Notes: generated by a model not told the origin, from the letters alone. A DNA stretch of 64,000 nt from Costus lasius (GCA_027563935.2 CM050448.1:67899843-67963842), one strand, 5' to 3'. Shown: positions 32,603 to 45,241, counted from the stretch's first letter. A program made the numbers and translations.

Positions 32603-35600
32603 ATGAGCTTCAATGTGCGATCCCTACTAGAAAGGGAGAAGTTTGCTGGGCCGAACTTCTCTGACTGGTTCGGACACCTTAAGATCGTTCTTAAGGCAGA
32701 GAGGAAACTGTATGTCCTCGAGACGGCTGTGCCGCCTCAACCCGCTGCGAACGCCGCAAGGGCGGTTCGTGAAGCCTATGATAAGCATGTCAATGATAGC
32801 ATTGATGTCACTTGCCTGATGCTAGCGTCTATGACGCCACCGCTGCAGCGTCAGCATGAGGATATGTCGGCTATAGAGATTATAGCGAACCTCAAGATGC
32901 TGTATGCTGCACAGGCGAGGACAGAACGCTATAATCTGACGAAGCTGTTCTTTCAGAGCAAACTGGCTGAAGGGAGCCCAGTGGGAGCTCACGTGCTCAA
33001 GATGATTGGGCACAAGGAGGCTCTGGAGAAACTGGGGCATACCATCAACCAGGAGCTTGCTGTGGATATTATTCTACAGTCTCTCCCGCCCTCTTTCGAT
33101 GCGTTCATTATTAACTTTAATATGAACAAAATCGATTGTACGCCGGCAGAGCTGCTGAATATGCTCTTGACAACTGAGGAAACTCTGAAGGGAAAGCCTT
33201 CAACCTCTGTCTTGATGGTTCCTTCAAGGAACAAGAAGAAGGGGAAGAAGGGCAAGGCCCCTGTCAAGAATTACAGCAAGGCTCTGAAACAGAAGGTCAA
33301 GCGGTCGAAGGACAACAGGTGTTTCCACTGTGGCCAGCTGGGTCACTGAAAAAGGATTGTAAAGCGCTCCAAGGAGACAAGAGGGGAAGCATCGCTTCTG
33401 GCTCAGGTATTTACGTGACGGAAGTCATGGTTTCATCTTCTTCTATTTCATGGGTGTTGGACACTGCATGTGGAGTTCACATTTGTTCAAATGTACAGGA
33501 ACTCAAGAGAAGAAGGCAGGTGGGACAGCATGAAGTAGACCTACGCGTTGGAAACGGGGCACGGGTTGCTGCTGTTGCTGTAGGAGACTATTTCATTTCT
33601 TTACCATCTGGCATTGTATTGGAATTAAACAATTGTTATTTTGTACCGAGTATCTCCAAGAATATTATCTCTATTCCTGCTCTTGTCAGGAAAGGATTTG
33701 CCTTTGAATGCAATATTTCAAAGTGTGTTTTATCTCTAGATAATATTGTGTATGCAACTGGTTCAATTAACAATGGGTTATTCATGTTGGACATGGAAAA
33801 TTCTATACAAAACATTGATAATAAGAAAGCCAAGTATGCTGATGACAGCACCTTGCTATGGCATTGTCGTTTAGGCCATATTAACAAGAAGCGCATTAAG
33901 CGGTTGCATGATCATGGACTGCTGGGATCATTCTCCTATGAGGAGATTGATACATGCAAAGCTTGTTTGATGGGTAAAATGACGAAGTCACCTTTTCCTA
34001 ACAAAGGTCAAAGGGCTTCAGGTTTACTTGACCTTATACACAGTGATGTGTGTGGGCCATTTAGTAAACATGCCAGAGGTGGCTATCAGTACTTCATTAC
34101 CTTTACTGATGATTTCAGTAGGTATGGATATGTCTATTTAATGAGACATAAGAGTGAATCTTTTGACAAGTTCAAAGAGTTCAAGAATGAAGTACAGAAT
34201 CAGCTAGGCCGAAATATCAAGGCACTTCGTTCTGATCGAGGTGGAGAATACCTAAGTCGAGAATTTACTGACTATCTGAAAGAGTGTGGGATTATCTCAC
34301 AGCTCACTCCGCCAGGAACACCGCAATGGAATGGTGTGTCCGAGAGGAGAAATAGAACGTTACTTGATATGGTTCGTTCTATGATGAGTCAGGCCACTCT
34401 TCCATACTCCTTTTGGGGTTTTGCACTGGAAACAGCTGCAAAGGTACTAAACCGAGTGCCATCCAAGGCAGTTTCTAAGACGCCATATGAGTTATGGTAT
34501 GGGAAACAGCCTGGCTTGACATTTATCAGGATCTGGGGTTGCGAGGCTTATGTCAAAAAGCTCGCCTCTGGGAAACTGGAGAGCAGATCTGAGAAATGTA
34601 TCTTTGTCGGTTACCCTAAGGAAACTAAGGGTTATTATTTCTACGATCCCAAAGAGAACAAGGTATTTGTTGCTCGGACTGCCATATTTCTTGAGAAGGA
34701 ATTTCTTCTGCAAGAGGCCAGTGGGAGAGAAATAAAACTGGATGAGAATCCAGATGAAGGACAAAGTAGTCAAGCACAGTTGGATGTGCCTGAGCCGGTA
34801 GATCAGGTTACTACACAACCTGAGGCTCAAATATCACGGGAACCGCGAAGATCGGGAAGGATCCGTCGTCAGCCTGAGCGCTCTGACGGAGTCTACATCA
34901 TTGATAATGATGAACCCCTCACTTATGCGGATGCGGTCAGTGGACCGGAGTCAGCTAGATGGCTTAATGCTATGCGAGCCGAGATGGACTCCATGTCAGA
35001 TAACCAAGTCTGGGATTTGGTTGATCCGCCTCCGGGAGTAATCCCTATAGGCTGTAAATGGATCTTCAAGAAGAAGATTGACATGGATGGTAACGTGGTT
35101 ACCTATAAAGGCAGGCTAGTTGCGAAAGGTTTCAAACAAATCTACGGGATAGATTATGATGAAACTTTCTCACCTGTGGCCATGTTCAAGTCTATTCGGA
35201 TTCTTTTCGCGATAGCTGCATATTACGATTATGAGATCTGGCAGATGGATGTGAAGACAGCTTTCCTTAATGGAAATCTGGATGAGGATGTGTATATGAC
35301 ACAACCTGAAGGCTTCACGAATCCATCAGATCGTCATAAAATATGCAAGTTAAAGAAGTCCATTTATGGACTTAAACAAGCATCTAGAAGCTGGAACATT
35401 CGTTTTGATGAATCAATCTCTGAGTTTGGTTTCATCAAGAACGAGGATGACCCGTGTGTATATAAGAGGTTTAGTGGGAGCGTGATTACTTTCCTAGTCC
35501 TCTACGTCGATGATATCTTGATCATTGGAAATGATATTCCTGAACTGCATGCTGTTAAAGCATGGTTAGGAAAATGTTTCCAGATGAAAGATCTAGGAGA

Positions 35601-36486
35601 AGCAGCCTATGTGTTAGGTGTGAAGATCTACCGGGATAGATCTAAGAGGCTTCTCGGGCTGTGCCAGAGTACTTACATCGATAAAGTCCTGGAGAGATTC
35701 CATTTAGAGAATTCTAAACGTGGATATCTTCCAGTCAGACATGGTCTGAATCTTTCGAAGAGTCAGTGTCCACAAACACAGACTGAGAAAGATGAAATGG
35801 ACAATACGCCTTATGCTTCGGCTATTGGGTCCATAATGTATGCGATGTTGTGTACTCGCCCAGACATCGCTTACGGGTTAAGCGTGACCAGTCGTTTCCA
35901 AAGTAATCCAGGTTTGGCGCACTGGATTGCAGTCAAGAACATTATAAAATATCTGCGGAGGACCAAAGATATGTTCTTGATATATGGTGGTCAGGAAGAA
36001 CTCAGTATAGAGGGATATACTGACGCTTCGTTCCAGTCGGACCAGGATGATTTCCGATCGCAATCAGGCTATGTTTTTAGCTTGAATGGAGGTGCTGTGG
36101 TGTGGAAGAGTTTCAAACAGTCAACTGTTGCTGATTCCACAACAGAAGCCGAGTATGTTGCAGCCTCGGAAGCATCCAAGGAGGCAGTATGGATTCGCAA
36201 GTTCGTGAGAGAACTTGGTGTCGTTCCTTCGAGTGCAGATCCTTTGGTTATCTTCTGTGATAACACTGGAGCAATCGCACAAGCAAAGGAACCACGGTCG
36301 CACCAGAAGTCCAAGCACATACAGAGACGGTTTCACTTGATCCGGGAGATCATTGATCGAGGCGAGATCAAGATTTGCAAGGTTCATGCAGATGACAATC
36401 TGGCAGACCCGCTTACCAAGCCTCTGGCGCAGCAGAAGCATGAGAAGCACTGTAACAATATGGGTTTGAGATTTCTCAACCATTAG
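32603..36486 (+). pseudogene. Copia A gag-pol with a single-base deletion
   Basis: The frame opens MSFNVRSLLEREKF and runs 248 codons to the zinc knuckle, where CACTGGAAAAAG of other copies reads CACTGAAAAAG. One G is missing, creating an immediate TGA (33347-33349). The frame shift falls between the zinc-ligand His and the last Cys of CFHCGQLGHWKKDC. From there the other frame carries the remaining 1045 or so codons without further stops: protease LDTACG, integrase zinc finger and DDE core, RT YVDD, RNase H, ending RFLNH. It has an extra Ser before ISWVLDT compared with E. Confidence 0.95.
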
Positions 36487-36506
36487 ATTAAGTGCAAGTG
36501 GGAGAT

Positions 36507-38223
36507 TGTTGGGGTATGCCCTTAAGGCTAATGTTTGAGGCCTTGGGATTGTATAAGTATCATGTAATAAACTCTTATGTTTATAAAGGCATGGTTATTA
36601 TTCAGGTTGTTACCTTGTCTGCTGTAATAAGTGTACTTCTGAATAATGTCTCAAAGCTGTTCAGCTAGGCTGACAGGCTCTATGTCCTTAGTCGAGATAT
36701 CTTGGTGAACATGAGACAGCCTTGATATGATTGAGACTAATATGTGTGCTAATCTTATAGGATGCTTCGAGCATGGAATAAGATGTAGACTCATGGGTAC
36801 ATTGGATGTACTGGACAGACCCTTCTAGGATATTCAATTGTTTGTCACAATGTGAATAATCCTTGATAGCAGCAAGTGGCACATTTTCCTTTGACTTGAG
36901 ATCACTTGTGTTTCTAAATGATGATTGTCATTGTTTTGAGGTAGTTCAATATCATTTGAAAGATAATGATTATAGACTATCTTGGATGATGAGCTTGAGT
37001 CAGGTTAGGGCACTAGTGATAGATAAAGGATTGCCGTCTCCTTGTTCAAGGAGTGTGATGTTCTAAAGGGGCCCCCTTATATGAGATGATTGAGAAAGTG
37101 TATGGCCATACCCAGATGACAGTGATCATCTGATCTAATCATGCTCATCCTATTGGAGTTACAGGCTTGACATGCTTGTCCAATAAGAACATCCAGTGGC
37201 AAAGGAAACATGCATGCCTCGTGAGTTTGATTCACACTTGTGCTGTGGTTTGGGTGTAGTCTTGGAAGACTCTTTCCTTTATATCGGGAGACAGTGATGT
37301 GTTGCTAGATACCCCTCACTGATCGTGATAATGTAAGTTGTCGTTACCGACATTTAAAGGAAACCCTCAGGGTCGCACAATTTGATGATATGGCTTACTC
37401 ATGTCAGATCGTGTGGACTGAATTGTTTTGGTTCAGTTAAAGGAGAGTAGACTCTGATTGTAAGTGAGATCTGGTCTGATCATGTTTGGTTGATTAGAGC
37501 TTAAGATCGGTAAGCTTCGATCGAGAGTATTGATGCTAGATCAGTGAGATCAAGTGCATCTAGATATGTATGGTTAGATCTTGAACCTTCATGGTTCATA
37601 CTAGATTTAGACCATGGCATGTCTTGGTTTGGTCTTGGTTTGATTTGGTTGTTGAACCAAAGTCAATTGAACCGGTTCAAGGATGTGAACGCATGGTTCA
37701 AATTAATTAAGCGTTTTGATTAGTTCACTAAGTGTGAACGTGTGGAGTGAAGACTTACCATATATGGAAGTCTCAACGCCTAAACGCTTAAGCCAAGAAA
37801 CGCCTTTGCGTGATGGCTTCTCTCTTGGGCAAATGTGTGCTCTTGAGTGTGCATGATCGCCGAGAGTTGTAGAGAGGCATTCGGCAAGCCAAACCAAGAA
37901 GACATCCAAGGATTCTCCTTCAAGCGATTTGGATTCTTCAAGCCCTTTGCTAGCACAAAGGACGACAAGGAGCAAGCCAACTTCTTCTTGTGTGCGCGCC
38001 TTGTGGAGGAGACCTCTCTTGTTCTCTTGCTTCCAAGTCGCCATCTTCCTCATGGCTTTGGTATGGATCTAAACTTCATCAAGTTGATGATATTATCTTG
38101 CTAAGATCCATGGAAAACCCTTGCTTCCGCTTGTAATTGTCATGCGCCACCCTTAAGGGTTTTTCGCCCCCCTCTTGAAAGGGGTTTCACATGCTTGCGC
38201 TCCCCCTTGAAGGGGACCCTTCA
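36507..38223 (+). repeat. Copia A 3' LTR
   Basis: 1717 bp, preceded by ATTAAGTGCAAGTGGGAGAT (36487-36506, the purine tract). The mini-exon ATGGCTTTG (38052-38060) followed by GTATGG is intact here, unlike in the 5' LTR. A hairpin lies at 37752-37772. The LTR ends CTTCA, followed by the TSD TGCAG and the rest of element Z. Confidence 0.94.
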
Positions 38224-38476
38224 TGCAGATCCTCTGGTTATCTTCTGTGATAACACTGGAGCCATCGCACAAGCAAAGGAACCACGGTCGCACCAGAAGT
38301 CCAAGCACATACAGAGACGGTTTCACTTGATCCGGGAGATCATTGATCGAGGCGAGATCAAAATCTGCAAGGTTCATACAGATGACAATCTGGCAGACCC
38401 GCTTACCAAGCCTCTGGCGCAGCAGAAGCATGAGAAGCACTGTAATAATATGGGTTTGAGGTTTCTCAACCATTAG
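38224..38476 (+). pseudogene. Copia Z RNase H, right fragment
   Basis: Continues the RNase H begun at 1-85: DPLVIFCDNTGAIAQAKEP, then HQKSKHIQRRFHL, ending NNMGLRFLNH and a stop at 38476. The FCDNTG motif has the third acidic residue of the RNase H site. The frame is intact. A purine tract (AAGTGTAAGTGGGAGAT, one base different from the other copies) follows at 38480-38496. Confidence 0.92.
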
Positions 38477-38496
38477 ATTAAGTGTAAGTGGGAGAT

Positions 38497-40189
38497 TGTT
38501 GTAGTATGCCCTTAAGGCTAATGTTTGAGGCCTTGGGATTGTAACAGTATCATGTAATAAACTCTTAAGTTTATAAAGGCATGGTTGTTATTCAGATTGT
38601 TACCTTGTCTGCTGTAATAAGTGTACTTCTGATTAATGTCTCAAAGCTGTTCAGCTAGGCTGACATGCAGTAATGTCCTTAGTCGAGATATCTTGGTGAA
38701 CTTGAGACAGCCCTGATATGATTGAGACTAATATGAGTTCTAATCTTATAGGATGCTTCGAGCATGGAATAAGATGTAGACTCATGGGTACATTGGATGT
38801 ACTGGACAGACCCTACTAGGATATTCGGTTGCTTGTCACAATGTGAATAATCCTTGTATGCTTCAAGTGGCACATGTCCTTTGACTTGAGATCACTTGTG
38901 TTTCTAAATGATGAATGTCATTGTTTTGAGGTAGTTCAATATCATTTGAAATATAATGATTATAGACTATCTTGGATGACGATCAAGAGTCAGGTTAGGA
39001 CACTAGTGATAGATACAGGATTGCCGTCTCCTTGTTTAAGGAGTGTGATGTTCTAGGGCCCCCCTATATGAGATGATTGAGAAAGTGTATGGCCATACCC
39101 AGATGACAGTGATCATCTGATCTAATCATGCTCATCGTATTGGAGTTACAGGCTTGACATGCTTGTCCAATAAGAACATCCAGTGGCAAAGGAAACATGT
39201 ATGCCTTGTGAAGAAGATTCACACTTGTGATGTGATTTGGGAGTAGTCTTGGAAGACTCTTTCCTTTATATCGGGAGACAGTGATGTGTTGCTAGATACC
39301 CCTCACTGATCGTGATAACGTAAGTTTTCGTTACCGACATTTAAAGGAAACCCTTAGGGTCGCACAATTTGATGATATGGCTTGCTTAAGTCAGATCGTG
39401 TGGACTGAATTGTTTTGATTCAGTTTAAAGGAGTTTGGACTCTGATTGTAAGTGAGATCTGGTCTGATCATGTTTGATTGATTAGGGCTTGAGATCGGTA
39501 AGCTTCGATCGAGAGTAGTGATGCTAGATCAGTGAGATCAGAAGCATCAAGAGATCAACGGTTAGATCTTGAACCGTTTGGTTCAGAGAGAGATCTAGAC
39601 CATGGCTTGGGTTGTTTTGGTTTGGTCTTTGAACCAAAAAGCATTGGACCGAATTCCATTGAACTGGTTCACACATGTGTGAACGGATTGGTTCAAGATG
39701 GAAGCGTTAAAGGGCGGTTTGCTTTGAGTGGGCGAAAGCTTCATGACTTTCCATCTTGGGAAATCATGTAACGCCTCTTGAAGAAAACGCTTAAACGCAT
39801 GTTGTGGCTTTTGCTTGGTGATCGATCCATCGGAGACGAAAACGAACAAGAGAAGCTTCATCGCCCTTGCCGAAAGTTGGTTTTTTTTTCTTCTCCTTCA
39901 TACGACAAGAACCTTGAAGCCTTGCTAGCACAAGGACGACAAGGAGTAGGCCAACATCCTCTTGTGTGTGGCACACTTTGGAGGAGAACCCTATCGTTCT
40001 CTTGCTTCCAAGTCGAGTCCAATCTTCATGGCAATGGTATGAATCTCATCCGATTTATACATCTCATAAGAGTTGATCATACGACATGCTATTTTGATCT
40101 TGAATCCCTATCTTCCGCTGCAAAAGAATCACACATGCGCCACCTTTAGGGATTTCCCCCTTGCGCTCCCCCTCGAAGGGGACCCAACA
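38497..40189 (+). repeat. Copia Z 3' LTR
   Basis: 1693 bp, beginning TGTTGTAGTATGCCC (TGTTGGGG in other copies) and ending GGGACCCAACA. It contains an 18-base perfect palindrome GTTCACACATGTGTGAAC (39667-39684), a bulged hairpin at 39743-39767, and the mini-exon ATGGCAATG followed by GTATGA near 40027-40041. It is followed directly by F-type LTR sequence. Confidence 0.92.
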
Positions 40190-41926
40190 CTTGAGAGACT
40201 GGTATGTGGGCTGGTTAGGCACGTGGTGCTAACACAGACACATGGGTATATCATTGGGGATATACTGGATAGACCCGCTATGAGGCTATGACTTGGTGTC
40301 ATGAGTTATCCTCATAAGTGACAGGAGATGCATTGATCCCTTGACTTGAAGTCATTGATCATTCTATATGATTAGGGACTTGCTTTGATACAACCTAACA
40401 CCTTGCCGTAGCTGGGAGGTCATAACGGTTGTTATTGAGCATGTCACGACCCATATGAGAAGATCAATGGACAGACATAGGATTTGCCCCTTCCCTAAGG
40501 AAGTATGATATCCATGGAGCTCCTTTATGGTTCTATGACTGAGAGTGTATGGCCATACCCAGGTGAGAACCTGTTTTAATCATAGCCATGTGATTGGATG
40601 AAAACAAGTGGTGACACACTTGTCCAATCGGATATTAGTTCGGCAAAGAGACTGTAATGCATCTATACCTAGTTGCGATGAAGGGGATGTCAATGTCGAT
40701 ATCCATTCCAATGACCTGGGTAGTAGCGATGCACTGCTAGGTGCCACTCACTGCTTGTGATGACCTCTGGTCAGCACTGCCAGTGTCAGAAGAACCTACA
40801 GGGTCACACACCTTGATACTTGAGTTCTCGTATTGATCGGGAAGCCTTATGATCGAGTTATTGGATAACTCGGATCTAATTGGGAGATTTCATCAGCACC
40901 AATGGGCCTGATGAGATGGAAGAATGTTATTGGAGCCAAACTTCATTTTTGGCAGGTTGACCCGTATTTGAACATGGATGGTCACATTTGGATTAGGGTT
41001 GCATTGGATTGGATCCAAGTGCTTAATCAACCTATGCAATGATGTTTGGGCTAGCTCATTATCCAATGAGGCCCAATAACAAGTTCTCATGAAGAGATGA
41101 GAGGCTAAAAGGGTATGATGGGGAGAAACATGAACCATTAGGCGCCTAGGGGCATAATGGGGTCATGTTGGCGCCTTTGCTTCATTACGGAAGTAAAGGG
41201 CACCTCCCCCTCTCTTCCTAGGATGGAATGCATGCCTCTATGGCATTGCTTGAGACGCAAGGCAAGGCCTTGGCGCACAAGGAAAGGCGTGGGAACAAAA
41301 GGTAAGGTTGAATGAGAATTATGGAAATGTCTTGGAGACTTTCCTTATCTCAAACCTCCTCATCCTAGCCCTACACTTGTCATGATCCTAGCCATTACCC
41401 TAACCGCCTCTTGCCCTATAAATATGACCCTAGTCGCCCCCTCAATCAATCCTTGAAGGCATGAACACAAGAGGAGGGGCGAAAGGCTTGGGACAAGGGC
41501 GCATCTTCTTCCATAACCGCGAGTTTCTTCCCTTCTTCCTCCTTGGCGCAAGAGAAGGAAAGGCTTGGCGGCATTCTCCCTTCTCCTCTCTTCTTCTTCA
41601 ATTGGTGCTTCTACCTTGGAGGTGGCGCAAGCATTCAAGAAGAGAACTAAGGCTTGGATCTTCTTCCCGAGGCTAGCACCGGGCGTGGGAGAAGAGAACT
41701 CAAGAGATCCGTGTGTGTGAGACTGCAGAGGGCGCACACTTGGGCGCCTACATCGGCATCGCTCTACATTGCTCTTAAGGTATTTCCTAACTCATCGTGT
41801 CGACTCCCTTGCTTGCGATCTTCACTGGGTTTTTGGGACTGGCCTGTTTCGGGGACATTCTTCCGCTGCGAAAAATGTATGTCCATAACTCTAAAAATTG
41901 TAAAATGTCCCCGGGATTTCCCAACA
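40190..41926 (+). repeat. Copia F 5' LTR, 5'-truncated by Z
   Basis: Ends CCCAACA at 41926, two bases before a primer-binding site, so the 3' boundary is firm. By alignment with H about 230 bp are missing at the left. Shared landmarks with H include ATTTTTGGCAGGTTGACCC and AGGCGCCTAGGGGCATAATG. Palindromes: GTATATCATTGGGGATATAC (40246-40265), CTTCC/GGAAG (40490-40503) and GTATGGCCATAC (40547-40558). The mini-exon position has lost its ATG (TCGGCATCG), but a donor-like AAGGTATTT remains near 41780. Confidence 0.85.
41417..41425 (+). promoter_or_regulatory. Candidate TATA box, copia F LTR
   Basis: TATAAATAT in the context GCCCTATAAATATGACC. The related LTR H has CCTATTTATAGG at the aligned place. 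It lies about 500 bp before the LTR end, leaving a long R/U5. Transcription start is not determined. Confidence 0.5.
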
Positions 41927-42031
41927 GTGGTATCAGAGCGACTTGCAAGACTCGAACGATGTTTTATGCTTTTCTTCCATGCTCACATGCCATATCTCTA
42001 TTTTCGTAAATAGCATGATGCATGGCAATCG

Positions 42032-42053
42032 ATTTTTCTAAAAGTAGAAAAAT
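42032..42053 (+). other. Perfect hairpin about 105 nt after the F primer-binding site
   Basis: Arms ATTTTTCTA and TAGAAAAAT around AAAG form a nine-base-pair AT-rich stem. I do not see a clear counterpart at this position in A, B, C or E. Confidence 0.5.
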
Positions 42054-43045
42054 TAGGGTTTCTTGTTTCTATCATCCTCTCAATCTCTTTTGGATATTTG
42101 GACTATTTTTCTTGTTTGATTTAAAGATCAAAGGCGCACGTAATTTTGTCAAGTAGGACGGGCATTGTGTCTTCGGACTGGCCAAGTCTCTTGATCTGAC
42201 AAAATTGCCAGCCGAAAGGATCTCTGAAATCATCATGAAAAATAAATCGCAATAAACCAAAAGACTTGTGAGAAGAAGATGGGAAAAAGAAACTGGTTTT
42301 GTGAAAAAGTAAAATTTCAGATTTTATGTTTTTCATGAGCATGTAGAATTGCATGAGTAAATACCTTGATTGTGCATGATGTTGTGATCATTAGTCAAAC
42401 CCCCCCTTTGCATGCCTGCGATGTATCCTTGTGCGGCCTGCGTGCCATCTTTTTCATTATAAAATTAAGAGGAAGATTAAGGGCTAGGCGCATCCTTCTT
42501 GGACCTTGATGCTCGCAGCATGCAAGGTGGCGCATGCAAGCTGGTGCTTGGTTGCTTGGTGGCGCAAAAGGTCTTGGCCCCTTGCATGGTGGCGCACCTT
42601 CCTTGGAGGAAGACCATGGCATTGGCCGAACCTATGGGGAACTTCGAAAGTATTCCTCTACGGTTTGAGAGCTAAACCATGAGAGAAGGACCTTGGAGCC
42701 AACCTTGAAGTTCAAGCTAGAGGTCGGCTAGGCTAGGTCTAGTTTTTGGGGCTTGAGTTCTAGGACAAGAGTTGAACCTATTTCATGGCATGGATTGGTT
42801 CAATGTCTTGTATAGGATATGATCACATCATCCTTTACTGCTTTTATTATTATCTGCAGAAGCATGCCTAAAATGTTTTATCGTTATGTTATCACCATAG
42901 GATTGCATGCCTGTAATGATAGACATAAGATAAAACTGAGATGATGAGACCTTAAACAAAAAACCCTCAATTAAAATATCAAGTCTGGTAGCCTTCTAAC
43001 GCGTAGCCCTCACTAAGCTATCGATCAGTGGAGTTGTGAATTGTT

Positions 43046-43384
43046 TCCCACCCTCGTGGGACACACCCACTTATCTTTAGAAAGTGCGTGGTGGCAATGG
43101 TTTCCCCAGTCCAGTTTTAACCTGGGCGTGCCTTCGCAAGGAAACTCGTTAGCCCTGGGCATAACAGTTAGGAATGGACTTGACTAGAAGTTCACATGTG
43201 CTAGGCACATGGTGAAAGTCTAGAGGCATCGTTGAGAGGTAAAGGTTTCATGTTGTATCCAGCCCTCGCTGGACATGAAATGCCCAGACTGTCTCAACAA
43301 GGGGAGTTGCTTGGACCAACCGACCGGCGCGCCCACCTTAGGAAACATGGGTTACTTTGTGCATCTCATCCCACCCTCGTGGGA
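43046..43384 (+). ncRNA. Three-hairpin array in copia F leader RNA
   Basis: TCCCAC-CCTC-GTGGGA (43046-43061), TCCAGC-CCTC-GCTGGA (43258-43273) and TCCCAC-CCTC-GTGGGA (43369-43384). All three have six-base-pair stems with the same loop. They stand in the same order and surroundings (for example GTGCATCTCATC before the third) as in A, B, C and E, where stems 2 and 3 have compensating changes. Confidence 0.65.
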
Positions 43385-43558
43385 CGCGAAGCCTCATGTG
43401 AAATAAGGATCCCATCTCACTAGGAAGTCTTAAACTTCCCGATTGACTTTGTGGGTTATCAATTCGACTTTAAAATAGTGGGAGCCATGGTCATTTAAAA
43501 CAAGTCCAGTTTAAATGACTCGAAGTAGTACTAATCTGCTGTTTCTTGGTTGTTGTAG

Positions 43559-45241
43559 TGTTGGGGTATGCCCTTAAGGCTAATGTTTGAGGCCTTGGGT
43601 TTGTATCAGTATCATGTAATAAACTGTTATGTTTATAAAGGCATGGTTATTATTCAGTTAGCTACATTGTCTGCTGCAATATATGTTCTTCTGAATAATG
43701 TCTCAAAGCTGTTCAGCTAGGCTGACAGGCAATAAAGTCCTTAGTCGATATATCTTGGTGAACATGAGACAGCCTTGATATGGTTAAGACTAATATGTGT
43801 TCTAATCTTATAGGATGCTTCGAGCATGGAATAAGATGTAGACTCATGGGTACATTGGATGTACTGGACAGACCCTACTAGGATATTCAATTGTTTGTCA
43901 CAATGTGAATAATCCTTGAATGTAACAAGTGGCACATTTCCTCTGACTTGAGATCACTTGTGTTTTCTAAATGATGATTGTCATTGTTTTGAGGTAGTTC
44001 AATATCATTTGAAACATAATCATTATAGACTATCTTGGATGATGAGCTTGAGTCAGGTTAGGGCACTAGTGATAGACATAGGATTGCCGTCTCCTTGTTT
44101 AAGGAGTGTGATGTTCTAAAGGGGCCCCCTGGATGAGATGATTGAGAAAGTGTATGGCCATACCCAGGTGACTATGTTCATCTGATCTAATCATGCTCAT
44201 CATATTGGAGTTACAAGCTTGACACGCTTGTCCAATAAGCACATCCAGTGGCAAAGGAAATATGTATGCTTTGTGAGTTGATTCACACTTGTGTTGTTTT
44301 TGGGTGTAGTCTTGGAAGACTCTTTCCTTTATATTGGGAGACAGTGATGTGTTGCTAGATACCCCTCACTGATCGTGATGACGTGAGTTATTGTTACCGA
44401 CATTTAAAGGAAACCCTCAGGGTCGCACAATTTGATGATATGGCTTACTTAAGTCAGATCGTGTGGACTGAATTGTTTGAGTTCAGTTTAAAGGGATTTA
44501 ATCTCTGATTGTGAGTGAGATCTGGTCTGATCATGTTTGATTGATTAGGGCTTCAGATCGCTAAGCTTCGATCGAGAGATTGGATGCTAGATTGGTCAGA
44601 TCAGGAGCATCAAGAGATTGACGGTCAGATCAAGAACCTGAGTGTTTGTTATGGTCTGGACTGAATGCTTGGCTTATTTGGTTATTGAACCGAACCAAAG
44701 TGAACCGGCTCATGAATGAGCGCATGGTTCAAGGGTGAAGAGAAGTTTGCGCTTGGGGTAAACCCATGGTCGCATGAGTGCATGAACGTGGGAGTGTTTC
44801 TATTTTTAGAAACCATGACTCCTAAACGTGACATCGCCTCACGTTACTCCTCTCTCACGCCTATTGTCGCTCCTTCCTCTCGTCGCTTGCTGATTCGAGA
44901 GTGCATGTGGTGTTGACGAAAGGAGAAGGAAGTTTTTCGCCAAGCCAAGAAGATCTCATCCCTTCCATACGAGAAGGATACTTGGACGATCCTTGCTAGC
45001 ACAAGGGACGACAAGAAGAAGCTATACCTCATCTTGTGTGCGACAATTTGGAGGAGACCTCTCTTGTTCTCTAGCTTCCAAGACGCCATCTAGAAATGGC
45101 TATGGTATGGTTCTATCACTACTATACAATCGGTTTTGTTAATCATAATACCATGCAAGATCTAGAAACCCCCTTTCCGTTGCTTTCATTCTTCATATGC
45201 GCCTATGATTTAGGGTTTCGCCCCCTCATGGGAACCTTTCA
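43559..45241 (+). repeat. Copia E 5' LTR
   Basis: TGTTGGGGTATGCCC…GGGAACCTTTCA, 1683 bp. A TATA-like TTTATATT is at 44328-44335. GTACATTGGATGTAC is at 43850-43864. The hairpin GTTTCTA-TTTT-TAGAAAC is at 44796-44813. The mini-exon ATGGCTATG is at 45096-45104, followed by GTATGG. Confidence 0.95.
45096..45110 (+). promoter_or_regulatory. Candidate LTR-encoded start exon and splice donor, copia E
   Basis: ATGGCTATG (45096-45104) then GTATGG. The matching acceptor TTGTTGTAG ends at 47049; the candidate intron 45105-47049 is 1945 nt. The joined frame reads M-A-M-IPAATNT and then the gag Met at 47071. Without splicing this ATG opens only a short unrelated frame. Confidence 0.5.

Larger units (their letters stand above)
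86..38223 (+). mobile_element. Copia element A (Angela-like), split by copia B
   Basis: Full-length copia on the plus strand, inserted into the RNase H of element Z. Its 5' LTR is 86-1642 plus 30695-30855 (1718 bp after removing B and one TSD copy). Its 3' LTR is 36507-38223 (1717 bp). The pair differs by one base in a C run and at least two substitutions (for example GATGACAAGG/GACGACAAGG), so the insertion is recent. Flanks are TGCAA (81-85) and TGCAG (38224-38228). The internal region runs 30856-36506 and carries a gag-pol gene with one single-base deletion. Confidence 0.93.
1..40189 (+). mobile_element. Copia element Z, outer host of the nest (5' part off-window)
   Basis: Only two pieces of this Angela-like copia are visible: the start of an RNase H segment at 1-85 and the rest of RNase H plus the 3' LTR at 38224-40189. 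Everything between is copia A and what A contains. Joining codon phase across the gap gives the expected RNase H order (…GVVPSSA | DPLVIFCDN…), so the two pieces were one gene. Z itself sits in the 5' LTR of copia F, because F-type LTR sequence resumes at 40190. The base after Z's LTR begins CTTGA, which should be its TSD; the partner copy lies left of the window. Confidence 0.85.
41927..43558 (+). other. Copia F leader
   Basis: 1632 bp after the 5' LTR. The primer-binding site TGGTATCAGAGC is at 41928-41939. A nine-base-pair hairpin lies at 42032-42053 and three conserved hairpins at 43046-43384. The leader ends TTCTTGGTTGTTGTAG, an acceptor-like site, immediately where copia E inserted. No protein-coding region is supported here. 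Confidence 0.75.
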
